A stretch of DNA of 64,000 nt from Rossellomorea sp. BNER (GCA_024213275.1 JANAVG010000008.1:161392-225391), one strand, 5' to 3'. Shown: positions 16,113 through 25,117, counted from the first letter of the stretch. Program-made: numbers and translations. The notes: generated by a model from the letters alone, not told the origin.

Positions 16113-16754
16113 TTAAATCGATTCAAGAGCATCCTTAATTGGAGTACTTCCTCCTAAAACTTCAAATGTTTGATGATATACAGATTCAATCAATAATGAT
16201 TCAACTAAAACTTCTGCCACATCTTCTCTAGAAATCGAGCTAGATTTATCCTCAATAGAAGTTGCTGCGATAATCTTCCCTATTCCTTGATCATCTGTTA
16301 AACTACCAGGACGTACAATCGTGTAATTTAAACCACTGGTTAGTAAATACTGATCGGCTTTTTGTTTTGCTTCTAAATAATGTTGCAAGCCAACAGGTCC
16401 TTGTGAAGGATGATCAGCACCCATTGAACTGAGCATCACAAAGCGTTCAATGCCTTTTTCTTTCGCAAAATCAATCGCTTTCATCGCTCCTTTTTCATCA
16501 ACCTCTGTCGTTTTCTCTGGTCCAGTTTTACTACCTGATCCAGCTGCAAAGATGACAGCATTGACATCTTCTAGAGCATACGAAAAATCTTGTTCAAGGT
16601 CAGCTACTATGGGTCTGGCACCAAGGGCATCCAAGTCTTTCGCTTGCTCCATTTTACGAATCATTGCTCGAACAATATGTTGACTACTATTGGAAAGCTT
16701 CTCTACAATATGTTTTCCGGTTGTACCATTTGCCCCAATTACTAATACATGCAT
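16113..16754 (-). CDS. NAD(P)-binding atypical short-chain dehydrogenase (YhfK-like)
   Basis: A 213-residue atypical SDR resembling B. subtilis YhfK. It has the Gly-rich nucleotide motif VIGANGTTGKHI at the N-terminus, the DVNAVIFAAGSG segment, SSMGAD and a YLEAKQKAD helix in which Tyr and Lys occupy the usual catalytic spacing. The family reduces or isomerises small molecules, or acts as an NAD(P)H sensor, and no specific substrate can be given. The ATG is preceded by AAAAGGATG. It is a single gene converging on yutM. Confidence 0.85.
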   Translation of the reverse strand: MHVLVIGANGTTGKHIVEKLSNSSQHIVRAMIRKMEQAKDLDALGARPIVADLEQDFSYALEDVNAVIFAAGSGSKTGPEKTTEVDEKGAMKAIDFAKEKGIERFVMLSSMGADHPSQGPVGLQHYLEAKQKADQYLLTSGLNYTIVRPGSLTDDQGIGKIIAATSIEDKSSSISREDVAEVLVESLLIESVYHQTFEVLGGSTPIKDALESI

Positions 16755-16859
16755 TTGAAAACATCCTTTTAATTAAAAATTTTATCTATTATTAGCACTA
16801 CCCGAATGAACAGAAAATAAACAATTCTAGTGTTTTTTAGACTAAAATAAGGCAATAAT

Positions 16860-17129
16860 CAGGCTTCGAAGCATACAAATAAAAAGCATTTATATGATGT
16901 GGTTGATTTGGTGATAGATAATCATTCTGTAAGTGGAGATGCTATTTTAACCCATCCAAAGGTTTCCGTAGCGTTTACATCCACTTCGACTGTTATAGGA
17001 ACAACAATCCTTAATGCAAACTTATCAGAAGAAACTAAGCTAATGGTTGAGGATGGAGGTAAACATAACCAAGCATTAATAAAGAAATATGAGAATAGAA
17101 TTCCACTTTTAACTCAAAATAATAAATAA
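16860..17129 (+). pseudogene. C-terminal remnant of a SIS-domain (UPF0309-type) sugar-phosphate protein
   Basis: The frame from about 16860 reads SKHTNKKHLYDVVDLVIDNH and continues SGDAIL, then HNQALIKKYENRIPLL. This is the C-terminal third of UPF0309-type SIS-domain proteins, which bind phosphosugars. There is no N-terminal part: an in-frame stop lies just upstream and no start codon with a ribosome binding site is visible. Conserved segments between, such as a normal FMSANV block, are also missing. It sits directly ahead of the nag operon, where a sugar-isomerase-type gene would make sense, so I read it as a decayed former member of that locus. Confidence 0.7.
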
Positions 17130-17158
17130 AGTGATCAACATTAATCTTTCAAACATAA

Positions 17159-17174
17159 ATTGGTATAGACAACT
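17159..17174. promoter_or_regulatory. NagR (YvoA/DasR-type) operator
   Basis: ATTGGTATAGACAACT matches the known dre-type operator (TGGTNTAGACCA core) of the GntR regulator NagR, which is encoded two genes downstream. It overlaps the predicted -35 region of the nag promoter. Confidence 0.75.
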
Positions 17175-17194
17175 AGATGATAAGATGTTATTTT
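17166..17194 (+). promoter_or_regulatory. Candidate sigma-A promoter of the nag operon
   Basis: TAGACA (17166-17171) and TATTTT (17189-17194) are 17 bp apart, each with four or five of six consensus bases. Overlap with the NagR operator would explain repression. Confidence 0.45.
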
Positions 17195-17199
17195 AATAG

Positions 17200-17213
17200 G
17201 GAAAGCGTTATCA
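17200..17213. promoter_or_regulatory. Catabolite responsive element (cre) before nagA
   Basis: GGAAAGCGTTATCA fits the CcpA consensus TGWAANCGNTNWCA at 13 of 14 positions. It lies between the promoter and the ribosome binding site, suitable as a transcription road-block. Confidence 0.65.
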
Positions 17214-17226
17214 GAAAGAGGGATAA

Positions 17227-18414
17227 ATGATGAAAACACTTATTTCAAACATTAAAGTATTCGCTGAAGATAGAACAATTGATGAAGGGTATGTCTTAAT
17301 CGACGGTTCATCGATTATTGAAGTGGGGGAAATGACGGAATTATCCATTTCAGATCCGGTTGATGAAATCCAAGCAACACCTTCAATGAATTTAATCCCA
17401 GGAATGATTGACCTTCATATACATGGAGCTGATGGGGCAGATGCGATGGATGGCACACCCGAAGCTATTAAAACAATCGCAGAAGCGTTACCAAAGGAAG
17501 GGACAACAAGCTTTCTTCCAACTACAATGACGACATCGAAGGAAAGCATCGAGAATGCATTGGCGAATTTGTCTCATTATATGAAAGAGGAACAATCTCA
17601 TCGAGCAGAAGCCATTGGAATCCATTTGGAGGGGCCGTTTATATCTCCTAAAAGAGCAGGTGCACAGCATCCAGATCATATTATAGAGCCAAGTATTTCA
17701 TTATTCAAAGAGTGGCAAGATTTATCTGGTGGAAATGTAAAGCTAGTAACAGTAGCTCCTGAGGAAGAGGGCGGCTTAGAGTTTGTTTCTTATTTAAAAG
17801 AACATGGTGTAGTAGCATCTATTGGTCATTCTGATGCTGTCTACTCTGAGGTTAAAGAAGCGATTAATGCAGGAGTGACACATGCTACCCATTTATTCAA
17901 TGGCATGAGAGGGCTTCATCATAGAGAAATGGGTGTTGCAGGCGGTGTATTAATGCATCCGGAAGTAAAATGCGAAATGGTTGTGGATGGAATTCATATC
18001 AGCCCTGAGGTGGTGAAGTTTGCCTACATGAATAAAAGCAGCGAGGGAGTCATCCTTATTACCGATAGTATGAGAGCCAAATGTTTAGGGAAAGGAACCT
18101 ATGATTTAGGGGGACAGGAGGTAAGTGTAGACGGTGAACGTGCCACATTAGAAAATGGGACACTGGCAGGCAGCATTTTAAAGATGAAAGACGCAGTGAA
18201 AAATATGATGACTTTTACTCAATGTGGTTTGAAAGACATTATTCAAATGACTTCGGTAAATCCAGCCAAACAGTTATCGGTTTTTGACCGTAAAGGAAGT
18301 ATAAAAGCGGGTAAAGACGCAGATTTAGTCTTACTAGATGAAAAGCATAATGTCATAAAAACATTTTGCCGTGGAAAACTAACTTATTCTAGGGAAAAGG
18401 AGAAAACATCATGA
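17227..18414 (+). CDS. nagA: N-acetylglucosamine-6-phosphate deacetylase NagA
   Basis: A 395-residue amidohydrolase that removes the acetyl group from GlcNAc-6-phosphate, the first step of amino-sugar use. Visible metal and substrate residues are DLHIHGADG, the Glu in HLEGPFISP, the His in ASIGHSDA and in THATHLFNGM, and the catalytic Asp in LITDSMRA. It opens the nagA-nagB-nagR operon and overlaps nagB by four bases (ATGA). Two ATG codons lie in a row, both served by GAGGG. A NagR operator and a cre-like site precede it, so induction by amino sugar and glucose repression are expected. Confidence 0.96.
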   Translation: MMKTLISNIKVFAEDRTIDEGYVLIDGSSIIEVGEMTELSISDPVDEIQATPSMNLIPGMIDLHIHGADGADAMDGTPEAIKTIAEALPKEGTTSFLPTTMTTSKESIENALANLSHYMKEEQSHRAEAIGIHLEGPFISPKRAGAQHPDHIIEPSISLFKEWQDLSGGNVKLVTVAPEEEGGLEFVSYLKEHGVVASIGHSDAVYSEVKEAINAGVTHATHLFNGMRGLHHREMGVAGGVLMHPEVKCEMVVDGIHISPEVVKFAYMNKSSEGVILITDSMRAKCLGKGTYDLGGQEVSVDGERATLENGTLAGSILKMKDAVKNMMTFTQCGLKDIIQMTSVNPAKQLSVFDRKGSIKAGKDADLVLLDEKHNVIKTFCRGKLTYSREKEKTS

Positions 18415-19166
18415 AGTTAATCCAAGCAAAAAACTACGAAGACATGAGTGAGAAAGCGGCAGCATATATCATTAAACAAGTACATTCTAAAAGTAATTCA
18501 GTACTTGGGCTTGCTACAGGTGGAACCGTCATCGGAACCTATAACCGATTAGTGGAAGATTACAAGCAATCCAACACCAGCTACAGCAATGTCCACACGT
18601 TTAATTTAGATGAATATGTAGCTATGCCACGATCAGACCAAAACAGCTATCACACCTATATGGATAAACAGCTTTTTCGTCATATTAATCTTCCAGAAGA
18701 TCAGAGCTTTCTACCTGATGGGATGGCAAATGATCTACAGGAGGAATGCCAACGTTATGAACGGCTAATAAAAGATTCAGGTGGCATTGATCTTCAACTG
18801 CTAGGAATCGGTCAAAATGGCCATATCGGCTTTAATGAGCCAGGTGCCTCATTTGATTCCGTGACACATATAGTGAATTTAACTGAGTCAACTCGTAAAG
18901 CAAACGCTCGCTACTTTGAGAGTATTGATAAAGTACCAACCCAAGCTATTACAATGGGAATTGCGACTATCATGAAAAGTAAAAAAATCCTATTGCTGGT
19001 GTCAGGAGAAAGTAAAGCTGAAGCTATTAGCAGATTGATTAACGAACCGATTCATAATAACAATCCTTCTTCTGTATTAAAAAATCATCCTGATGTTACC
19101 ATTATTGCTGATGAAGACGCTCTATCTTTAATAAAAAGAGAGCAAAAAGAGGTACTCTCGTTATGA
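18411..19166 (+). CDS. nagB: Glucosamine-6-phosphate deaminase NagB
   Basis: NagB converts glucosamine-6-phosphate to fructose-6-phosphate and ammonia, feeding glycolysis. The 251-residue protein has the phosphosugar loop LGLATGGTVIGTY, the catalytic region NLDEYVAM and GIGQNGHIGFNEPG. It shares four-base overlaps with nagA before and nagR after, showing translational coupling in one operon. Length and gene order are as in B. subtilis nagAB-nagR. The short, non-allosteric form typical of Bacillus is indicated by its length (inference). Confidence 0.96.
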   Translation: MKLIQAKNYEDMSEKAAAYIIKQVHSKSNSVLGLATGGTVIGTYNRLVEDYKQSNTSYSNVHTFNLDEYVAMPRSDQNSYHTYMDKQLFRHINLPEDQSFLPDGMANDLQEECQRYERLIKDSGGIDLQLLGIGQNGHIGFNEPGASFDSVTHIVNLTESTRKANARYFESIDKVPTQAITMGIATIMKSKKILLLVSGESKAEAISRLINEPIHNNNPSSVLKNHPDVTIIADEDALSLIKREQKEVLSL

Positions 19167-19885
19167 TTGATAAATCGTCACCACTTCCTATTTATTATCA
19201 GCTAGAAAAAGGAATTAAAGACATGATTGAAAACGGTCACCTTTCCCAGGGAGATACTCTCCCTTCAGAAAGGGAGTACGCTGAAATGTTTGAGGTAAGT
19301 AGAATGACTGTTAGACAGGCGATAAACAATCTGGTGAATGATGGGTATTTGACCAGAATGAGAGGCAAAGGAACGTTTGTTGCCTCTCAAAAAATTGAAC
19401 AACCATTAAAGGGCTTAACTAGTTTTTCTGAAGATATGCGTGCGAGGAATATGGAGCCTGCAACCAAAATCATTGATTTTAAAAGGACCAATGCGGATCC
19501 AGAAATCACAGATCATTTAAAGGTCTCTGAAGGAAGCGAGGTTTATGAATTAAAAAGGGTAAGACTTGCGGATCAACTTCCAATGGCTTACGAAACCCTC
19601 TATATTAGTACATCGCTCGTTCCAGGTTTAACAATGGAGTCTGCAATGGGATCGTTTTATCAATATATCGAGCATTCAGTAGGATTAAAAATTAAGAATG
19701 CTACTCAAACACTGGAAGCTTCCAATGCTCGTAAAGTAGAAGGGGAGATCTTACAAATCAAAGAAGGGGCCCCCGTTCTACTTATTGAAAGAACAAGTTT
19801 TCTTGAAAATGGTACCCCTCTTGAATATGTAAAATCCGTTTACAGAGGGGATCGTTATAAATTTACGATCGAAATGGATCGCTAA
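19163..19885 (+). CDS. nagR: GntR-family repressor NagR (YvoA)
   Basis: A 240-residue GntR/HutC regulator: an N-terminal winged helix (about residues 5-75, LPSEREYAEMFEVSRMTVRQ and RGKGTFVASQ) and a C-terminal UTRA effector domain ending in RGDRYKFTIEMDR. NagR represses amino-sugar genes and is released by glucosamine-6-P or GlcNAc-6-P. Its expected operator is seen at 17159-17174 in front of the operon, so it likely controls its own transcription. It overlaps nagB by four bases. Confidence 0.93.
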   Translation: MIDKSSPLPIYYQLEKGIKDMIENGHLSQGDTLPSEREYAEMFEVSRMTVRQAINNLVNDGYLTRMRGKGTFVASQKIEQPLKGLTSFSEDMRARNMEPATKIIDFKRTNADPEITDHLKVSEGSEVYELKRVRLADQLPMAYETLYISTSLVPGLTMESAMGSFYQYIEHSVGLKIKNATQTLEASNARKVEGEILQIKEGAPVLLIERTSFLENGTPLEYVKSVYRGDRYKFTIEMDR

Positions 19886-19948
19886 TTTTGGTAAAAGGCA
19901 ATGATTTAATTGCATTCTATAAAACTTAAATGAAAGGGGTTACAAAAT

Positions 19949-21325
19949 ATGTTAGGTTTTTTACAGAAAATTGGTAAATCACTCATGCTTCCGATTGCTG
20001 TTATGCCTGCAGCTGCTTTGCTGTTACGTTTAGGCCAAGACGATTTATTAGGTATACCATTTATGGCAAAGGCAGGAGACGCAATTTTTGCAAATTTAGC
20101 TTTACTCTTTGCGATAGGAGTTGCAATTGGTTTATCTAAAGATGGAAATGGTGCAGCTGCTCTAGCAGGAGCGATTGGTTTCTTTGTTTTAACAAATGGT
20201 GCACAAGCTATTAATGAAGAAATTAATATGGGTGTACTAGGTGGGATTTTATCAGGTATTGTTGCAGGGCTATTATATAATCGATATTCAGAAATTAAAC
20301 TACCTGATTGGCTAGGGTTTTTCGGTGGTAGACGATTTGTTCCTATTATTACTTCTTTAACCATGCTTATTCTTGCTGGATTGTTTGGGTATATATGGCC
20401 ACCAATTCAAGAGGGAATTAATGCTGTAGGTCAGTGGATTGTGAATGCAGGGGCTGTTGGGGTAGGTGTATTTGGTTTCTTAAACAGAATGCTGATTCCA
20501 ATCGGTCTTCACCATGTATTAAATACCTTAGTTTGGTTTGAATTTGGTGAGTTTACGAATGCAGCAGGAGAAATTGTGAAAGGGGATCTCCAACGCTTTT
20601 TTGCAGGAGATGAAAGTGCCGGAATCTTTATGGCTGGTTTCTTCCCAATCATGATGTTCGGCCTTCCTGGAGCTGCTCTAGCTATGATAGCAGCTGCAAA
20701 GGCTGAAAAAAGGAAACAAATAACAGGGGCCCTAATCGGTTTAGCTTTTACATCTTTCTTAACAGGTATTACGGAGCCAATTGAATTTTCATTCATGTTC
20801 TTATCGCCTTTGTTATATGTCATCCATGCCATACTAACAGGAATATCATTTGCCGTCGTTTCAACCCTAGGTATCCTTCATGGATTTGGATTTTCGGCTG
20901 GGGCACTTGATTACATTTTGAATTTTGGAATTGCGACCAAACCGCTGCTTTTATTGGTAGTAGGATTAATCTATGGTGTCATCTATTTTGTCATTTTCTA
21001 CTTCTTAATTAAGAAACTGGATCTTAAAACACCAGGTCGAGAAGATGATGTTGAAGATGAGGATTCAGATTCAATTACAGGCTCAGATGGATATGATAAT
21101 ACAGCTGAGCGCTATCTCTCTGCATTAGGTGGAAAAGATAATTTATATACAATTGATAACTGTGTAACACGATTACGTTTAAAAGTAAAAGATATGTCAA
21201 AAGTAGATGAAGCAGCTCTGAAGAAAACTGGCGCGAAAGGGGTCATTAAATTAAATCAAACAGACCTTCAAGTCGTGGTTGGTACGAATGTAGAGTTCGT
21301 TGCGGATGCAATGAAGAAACAATAG
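19949..21325 (+). CDS. nagP: N-acetylglucosamine PTS permease NagP (EIICB)
   Basis: The 458-residue permease has an EIIC domain of about ten membrane segments (residues 1-355, with GITEPIEFSFMF), a charged linker and an EIIB domain whose phosphorylated Cys lies in IDNCVTRLRLKV. It imports GlcNAc as GlcNAc-6-phosphate. There is no EIIA domain, so it must borrow one, as B. subtilis NagP does. It lies 63 bp after nagR with its own AAAGGGG site and ends at a terminator, so transport and catabolism are joined at one locus here. In B. subtilis nagP lies elsewhere. No separate NagR operator was found in the gap. Confidence 0.92.
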   Translation: MLGFLQKIGKSLMLPIAVMPAAALLLRLGQDDLLGIPFMAKAGDAIFANLALLFAIGVAIGLSKDGNGAAALAGAIGFFVLTNGAQAINEEINMGVLGGILSGIVAGLLYNRYSEIKLPDWLGFFGGRRFVPIITSLTMLILAGLFGYIWPPIQEGINAVGQWIVNAGAVGVGVFGFLNRMLIPIGLHHVLNTLVWFEFGEFTNAAGEIVKGDLQRFFAGDESAGIFMAGFFPIMMFGLPGAALAMIAAAKAEKRKQITGALIGLAFTSFLTGITEPIEFSFMFLSPLLYVIHAILTGISFAVVSTLGILHGFGFSAGALDYILNFGIATKPLLLLVVGLIYGVIYFVIFYFLIKKLDLKTPGREDDVEDEDSDSITGSDGYDNTAERYLSALGGKDNLYTIDNCVTRLRLKVKDMSKVDEAALKKTGAKGVIKLNQTDLQVVVGTNVEFVADAMKKQ

Positions 21326-21336
21326 ATGTGTTGAGG

Positions 21337-21366
21337 TACCTCGCTTTCGGGCGGGGTATTTTTTCA
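21337..21366 (+). terminator. Terminator of the nag operon
   Basis: TACCTCGC pairs with GCGGGGTA (one wobble) around TTTCGG and is followed by a T run. Confidence 0.85.
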
Positions 21367-21445
21367 CTCTAAAAAAAGTATGAAATTTTGAGGTGTTTAC
21401 GGATTAAAGGGTTATAGGTGTTAGCTCCTCCGTGACTTCTACTTG

Positions 21446-21510
21446 TCGGATCCCACAGGACGTGGCGAATTTAGCCTTTCATCCTATATTCTAGGGGCTT
21501 CCGCTTTTCC
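21446..21510 (-). repeat. Family 1 repeat, truncated module B
   Basis: It keeps the CCACAGGACGTGGCGAA hairpin and the GCTTCCGCTTTTC tail of module B but lacks the first stem. A degraded end of another module precedes it. Confidence 0.75.
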
Positions 21511-21634
21511 AGTGTCCAGCTCCAGCGCCTGGGACTTCGAACATAAGACGAGCCCACTAGAAAGGGAAAAGGCACCCTTTCTAGTGAGCTCGTCTTATGC
21601 TTGTCAGGCCTGTACAAGGCACCTCCGCTTTTTT
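21511..21634 (-). repeat. Family 1 repeat, module A
   Basis: A 124-bp unit starting AGTGTCCAGCTCCAGCGCC. Its hairpin arms are CCCACTAGAAAGGG and CCCTTTCTAGTGAG, which differ from other copies yet still pair. Confidence 0.85.
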
Positions 21635-21728
21635 AGTGTCTAGCTCCAGCGCCTAGCTCCTCGAGACATAAGCCAAGCCACCAAGAAAGGGAAAAGGTAC
21701 CCTTTCTTGGTGGCTCGTCTTATGCTTG
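21635..21728 (-). repeat. Family 1 repeat, module A (3' part replaced by module B)
   Basis: A module A that lacks the GCGCTTCC tail and runs into module B. The arms GCCACCAAGAAAGGG and CCCTTTCTTGGTGGC pair perfectly. Confidence 0.85.
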
Positions 21729-21821
21729 TCGGAGGCCTACAGGATGTAGGTCAGAAAGGCGTTGCCACAGGACGTGGCGAACTTAGCCTTTCATCCTCTA
21801 ATCGAGGCGCTTCCGCTTTTC
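21729..21821 (-). repeat. Family 1 repeat, module B
   Basis: A near-identical partner of 12827-12920. The first stem is CCTACA/TGTAGG instead of CCCACA/TGTGGG, a paired change. It ends four bases from the yumC stop codon. Confidence 0.85.
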
Positions 21822-21825
21822 GGGT

Positions 21826-22824
21826 CTAACTAAACATTGATGTACTATGCATTGGTTGTAAACGTGCATTTGGATCCATGTAGGCTTTTGCATTGTTAAC
21901 TGCTGTAGGTGCTTCGCCAAACCCACATGCAATAAGCTTCACTTTCCCTTCATACGTGCAGATATCACCTGCAGCATATATGCCAGGAATATTGGTCTCC
22001 ATTTTAGAGTTTACAACGATTGAGTTCTTCTCAATCTCGAGTTCCCAATCTTTTATAGGACCAAGAGAAGAGACGAAACCAAAGTTGACGATAAGTTCAT
22101 CTACATCCAGTACTTCTTTTGCATCTCCACGGACTTCCTCCAGCACCAATTGAGAGATTTTTTCTCCATCCCCAATTATTTCATTAGGCACAAACGGTGT
22201 TTTGATTTCTACAGAGGATTTATGAAGGTTTTCCACACTATGTTCATGAGCGCGGAACTTGTCTCTTCTATGAACCAGGCTGACCTTTTCTGCAATTGGC
22301 TCCAGCATTAACGCCCAGTCGACTGCGGAATCTCCGCCACCACAAATAACCACTTTTTTATCTTTAAAGTAATTTAAATTATCGATAAAATAGTGCATGT
22401 TTTTCCCTTCATATGTAGAGGCATTCTCTAGTTCTAATCTTCTCGGTTGGAAAGCTCCGTTTCCAGCCGTAATAATAATGGTTTTAGAATAATGAATTTC
22501 TTTATCAGTCGTTAATTTGAACACTCCGTCAGCTTGCTTTTCCACTTGTTCAACGGCTTGATCTAGACTAACAGTTGGCTCAAATTTAGCCATTTGTTCC
22601 TTTAAATTGTCTACTAATTCTTGTGCTTTTACTTTAGGGAACCCTGCAACGTCATAAATATATTTTTCAGGATATAATGTTGCTAATTGACCACCAAGTT
22701 GGGGAAGACTTTCTATGATTTTCACACTTGCTTTTCTCATCCCACCGTAAAAAGCAGTGAACAGCCCGGTAGGACCTCCACCGATAATGGTAATATCATA
22801 AACTTTTTGATCTTCTTTCAACAT
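21826..22824 (-). CDS. yumC: Ferredoxin/flavodoxin-NADP+ reductase YumC
   Basis: A 332-residue thioredoxin-reductase-like ferredoxin-NADP+ reductase. It has FAD motif [21 protein letters not shown] motif [13 protein letters not shown], and the C-terminal [23 protein letters not shown]. The CxxC of true thioredoxin reductases is missing from the NADPH domain, as expected for this class. It supplies reduced ferredoxin or flavodoxin in the cytoplasm. The ATG at 22824 follows GGAGGGATT. Fifteen more upstream codons are open but unsupported. A block of family 1 repeats starts right after its stop codon. Confidence 0.93.
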   Translation of the reverse strand: MLKEDQKVYDITIIGGGPTGLFTAFYGGMRKASVKIIESLPQLGGQLATLYPEKYIYDVAGFPKVKAQELVDNLKEQMAKFEPTVSLDQAVEQVEKQADGVFKLTTDKEIHYSKTIIITAGNGAFQPRRLELENASTYEGKNMHYFIDNLNYFKDKKVVICGGGDSAVDWALMLEPIAEKVSLVHRRDKFRAHEHSVENLHKSSVEIKTPFVPNEIIGDGEKISQLVLEEVRGDAKEVLDVDELIVNFGFVSSLGPIKDWELEIEKNSIVVNSKMETNIPGIYAAGDICTYEGKVKLIACGFGEAPTAVNNAKAYMDPNARLQPMHSTSMFS

Positions 22825-23053
22825 AATCCCTCCAATGCTTTTCAACCAAGATATATTCAATTTTAACATAATAGGCTAAACGCTTCACATGAAACGAATA
22901 AATAATGACGAATTATCAGGCGAATTCACCCTATTTTCTTAATATTCTTAAGTTTGATTATTTCTTTAGAACGTCTTGAAAAAGGAATGTAAAAAGAATA
23001 ATATGTAATATAGGTATAATATTATGATTTTATGACATTTTTCGCAACCTTTT

Positions 23054-23079
23054 TGTGACGGTTCGTGAAATTCGTCACA
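23054..23079. promoter_or_regulatory. Inverted repeat upstream of yumB
   Basis: TGTGACG (23054-23060) and CGTCACA (23073-23079) form a perfect 7-bp dyad with a 12-bp spacer in an intergenic region of 342 bp, 88 bp ahead of the yumB start. It resembles no site I can name with confidence. The spacing does not fit Rex. The rest of the region is AT-rich without a gene. Confidence 0.5.
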
Positions 23080-23166
23080 TACTTTATTTCTATTTAATAA
23101 AAATTTTATATGCGGTGGAAAATAAGGTTATAAACATCGCAAATATACTGTAAAGGTGGATGTCTC

Positions 23167-24384
23167 TTGAGAAAGCCAAAGATTGTCGTATTAGGTGCAG
23201 GATACGGTGGATTGATGACGGTTACACGTCTTCAAAAACAATTAAGTCACGATGAAGCAGATATCGTTTTAATTAATAAGAACGATTATCATTATGAAAC
23301 AACTTGGTTGCATGAAGCTTCTGCTGGTACGTTACATCATGATAAAGTTCGTTATGATATTAGCGACGTTATTAATCGTAGCAAAGTAGATTTCGTTCAA
23401 GCAACAGTTGAAGATATTAAAACAGAGGAAAAGAAAGTAATCACAAGTGCAGGTGAAGTAGAGTTTGATTACTTAGTGATTGCTCTTGGTGCAGTGTCAG
23501 AGACATTCGGAATTCAAGGCTTGCATGAACACGCTTTCATGATTGCTAACATTAATTCTGCTCGTCAAATTCGTGAACATATCGAATATCAATTCGCTAC
23601 TTATAAGAACGAAGAAGAGAAGAAAGATGAGCGATTAACGATTATAGTTGGTGGAGCTGGTTTCACTGGAATTGAGTTCCTAGGTGAACTTGGAAACCGT
23701 GTTCCTGAGCTTTGCAAAGAATATGATGTTGATCCAAAGAAGGTACGTATCGTATGTGTAGAAGCGGCTCCAATGATTCTACCAGGATTTGACCCAGAAC
23801 TAGTGAAATATGCTCGAGCGAAACTGGAGAAAAAAGGAATTGAGTTCAGTATTGGAACTCCACTTAAAGAAGCAAAAGCTGATTCCGTCATCATTTCAAA
23901 GGGTGAGGAAGAAGTGGAAGAAATCAAAGCTGGCACAATTGTTTGGGCAGCTGGTGTTCGCGGAAACCCTGTCATTGAAAAGTCGGGAATCGAAAACATG
24001 AGAGCCCGTGTTAAAGTTGAAAAGGATTTAAGAGCTCCTGGTCATGATAATATCTTCGTAATTGGTGATAGTTCATTAATGATAAACGAAGAAATTAATC
24101 GTCCTTACCCTCCTACAGCACAGATTGCCATGCAACAAGGGGAAGTTTGTGCAAAAAATATCATTTCACTGTTAAAAGGAAATGAAGAGCTAGCAACTTT
24201 CACACCAGATATTAAAGGAACCGTTTGTTCATTAGGAGAAGATGATGCTATCGGTCTTGTATATGGTAAAAAGCTTATGGGTTCAAAAGCTTCCTTTATG
24301 AAGAAAGTGGTTGATAACCGGGCACTTCATATGATCGGTGGAACATCACTTGTATTCAAAAAAGGAAAATTCAAGTTCTTCTAA
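23167..24384 (+). CDS. yumB: YumB, type II NADH dehydrogenase (NDH-2)
   Basis: A 405-residue single-subunit NADH:quinone oxidoreductase. The N-terminal FAD motif is [13 protein letters not shown], the NADH motif is [17 protein letters not shown], and [12 protein letters not shown] and the [12 protein letters not shown] quinone-side segment follow. The basic, hydrophobic C-terminus probably attaches it to the inner face of the membrane. It starts at TTG behind AAGGTGG. Position divergent from yumC matches B. subtilis yumB, and the protein is also close to Ndh (YjlD). An unassigned dyad in the upstream region suggests regulation. Confidence 0.92.
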   Translation: MRKPKIVVLGAGYGGLMTVTRLQKQLSHDEADIVLINKNDYHYETTWLHEASAGTLHHDKVRYDISDVINRSKVDFVQATVEDIKTEEKKVITSAGEVEFDYLVIALGAVSETFGIQGLHEHAFMIANINSARQIREHIEYQFATYKNEEEKKDERLTIIVGGAGFTGIEFLGELGNRVPELCKEYDVDPKKVRIVCVEAAPMILPGFDPELVKYARAKLEKKGIEFSIGTPLKEAKADSVIISKGEEEVEEIKAGTIVWAAGVRGNPVIEKSGIENMRARVKVEKDLRAPGHDNIFVIGDSSLMINEEINRPYPPTAQIAMQQGEVCAKNIISLLKGNEELATFTPDIKGTVCSLGEDDAIGLVYGKKLMGSKASFMKKVVDNRALHMIGGTSLVFKKGKFKFF

Positions 24385-24399
24385 AATTAATTAACTAAC

Positions 24400-24452
24400 A
24401 AAAAGGGTTTGACAGACAAGGCAGCTCGCCTTAGAAGTCACCCTTTTTTTAT
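24400..24452 (+). terminator. Terminator of yumB, placed ahead of the Nudix gene
   Basis: AAAAAGGGT-(TT)-GAC pairs with GTCACCCTTTTT and encloses a second stem AAGGC/GCCTT. A T run follows. It lies just before the Nudix gene ribosome binding site. Confidence 0.65.
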
Positions 24453-24471
24453 TACAAAAGGAGAGAAGCTG

Positions 24472-24954
24472 ATGTCGCGAGGGAATATTTGGCTTGCTGT
24501 TGCTGGTCTGATTATTGATTCAAAAGGAAGGTGGCTGGTTGTAAAGAAAAAATATAGTGGCCTTCAAGGGATGTGGTCCATTCCAGCTGGGTTTGTCCAT
24601 GAAGGTGAAACTCTAGATGAAGCAGTGATAAGAGAAGTAAAAGAAGAAACCGGACTTTCAAGTGAGGTAATTGGATTATTTGGCTTAAGAACAGGTGTGA
24701 TCAAAAATAAAATTAGTGACAATATGATAATCTTCACTTTAAATCTAAAGGATGAAAACCAACCTATTATTGTACAAGAAAAAGAGCTTTCTGAGGTGAA
24801 GTGGGTAAGTCCTGACGTATTGAAGCGTGATTCTACTACATCTGTCATGATTCATGAGATGATTAAATATGATTTAAGTCATATTAAAAGTTGTCTAGAC
24901 GGAATTAATCCTGGAAACCATTTTGGATATACAAATTATAAATTATTTTTATAA
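24472..24954 (+). CDS. Nudix hydrolase
   Basis: A 160-residue Nudix protein with a complete Nudix box from G40 to L62 (G, five residues, E, seven residues, REVKEETGL). These enzymes hydrolyse nucleoside diphosphates linked to another group. Substrate cannot be inferred. The ATG at 24472 follows AAAGGAGAG. A longer frame upstream runs through the yumB terminator and is not credible as coding. It is a single gene between yumB and yuiA. Confidence 0.88.
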   Translation: MSRGNIWLAVAGLIIDSKGRWLVVKKKYSGLQGMWSIPAGFVHEGETLDEAVIREVKEETGLSSEVIGLFGLRTGVIKNKISDNMIIFTLNLKDENQPIIVQEKELSEVKWVSPDVLKRDSTTSVMIHEMIKYDLSHIKSCLDGINPGNHFGYTNYKLFL

Positions 24955-25048
24955 TATTCTGAAATTTTTAGAAATAACGAGATTTAAAGAGAAATGACAG
25001 TTTGTATGCGTTTTCTTGAGGGGAGATTGTCATTTTTGTCCCTTTCTT

Positions 25049-25090
25049 ATTTATTTAAAAGGTGATATATTATCAGAAAATTAAATAAAT
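25049..25090. promoter_or_regulatory. Nested dyad in the yuiA promoter region
   Basis: ATTTATTTAA (25049-25058) and TTAAATAAAT (25081-25090) are exact complements. A second palindrome TGATATATTATCA (25063-25075) has nearly the same centre. It could be an operator or simply an AT-rich promoter. Confidence 0.4.
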
Positions 25091-25117
25091 ATTTTAGAAA
25101 AGGAGAGGGATAGAACG

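Noticed and set aside
19906-20364. Long open frame opposite nagP
   Set aside because: It is a mirror of the nagP coding pattern without its own start signal.
21443-21643. Open reading frame inside the repeat cluster after nagP
   Set aside because: It consists entirely of family 1 repeat sequence and has no ribosome binding site.
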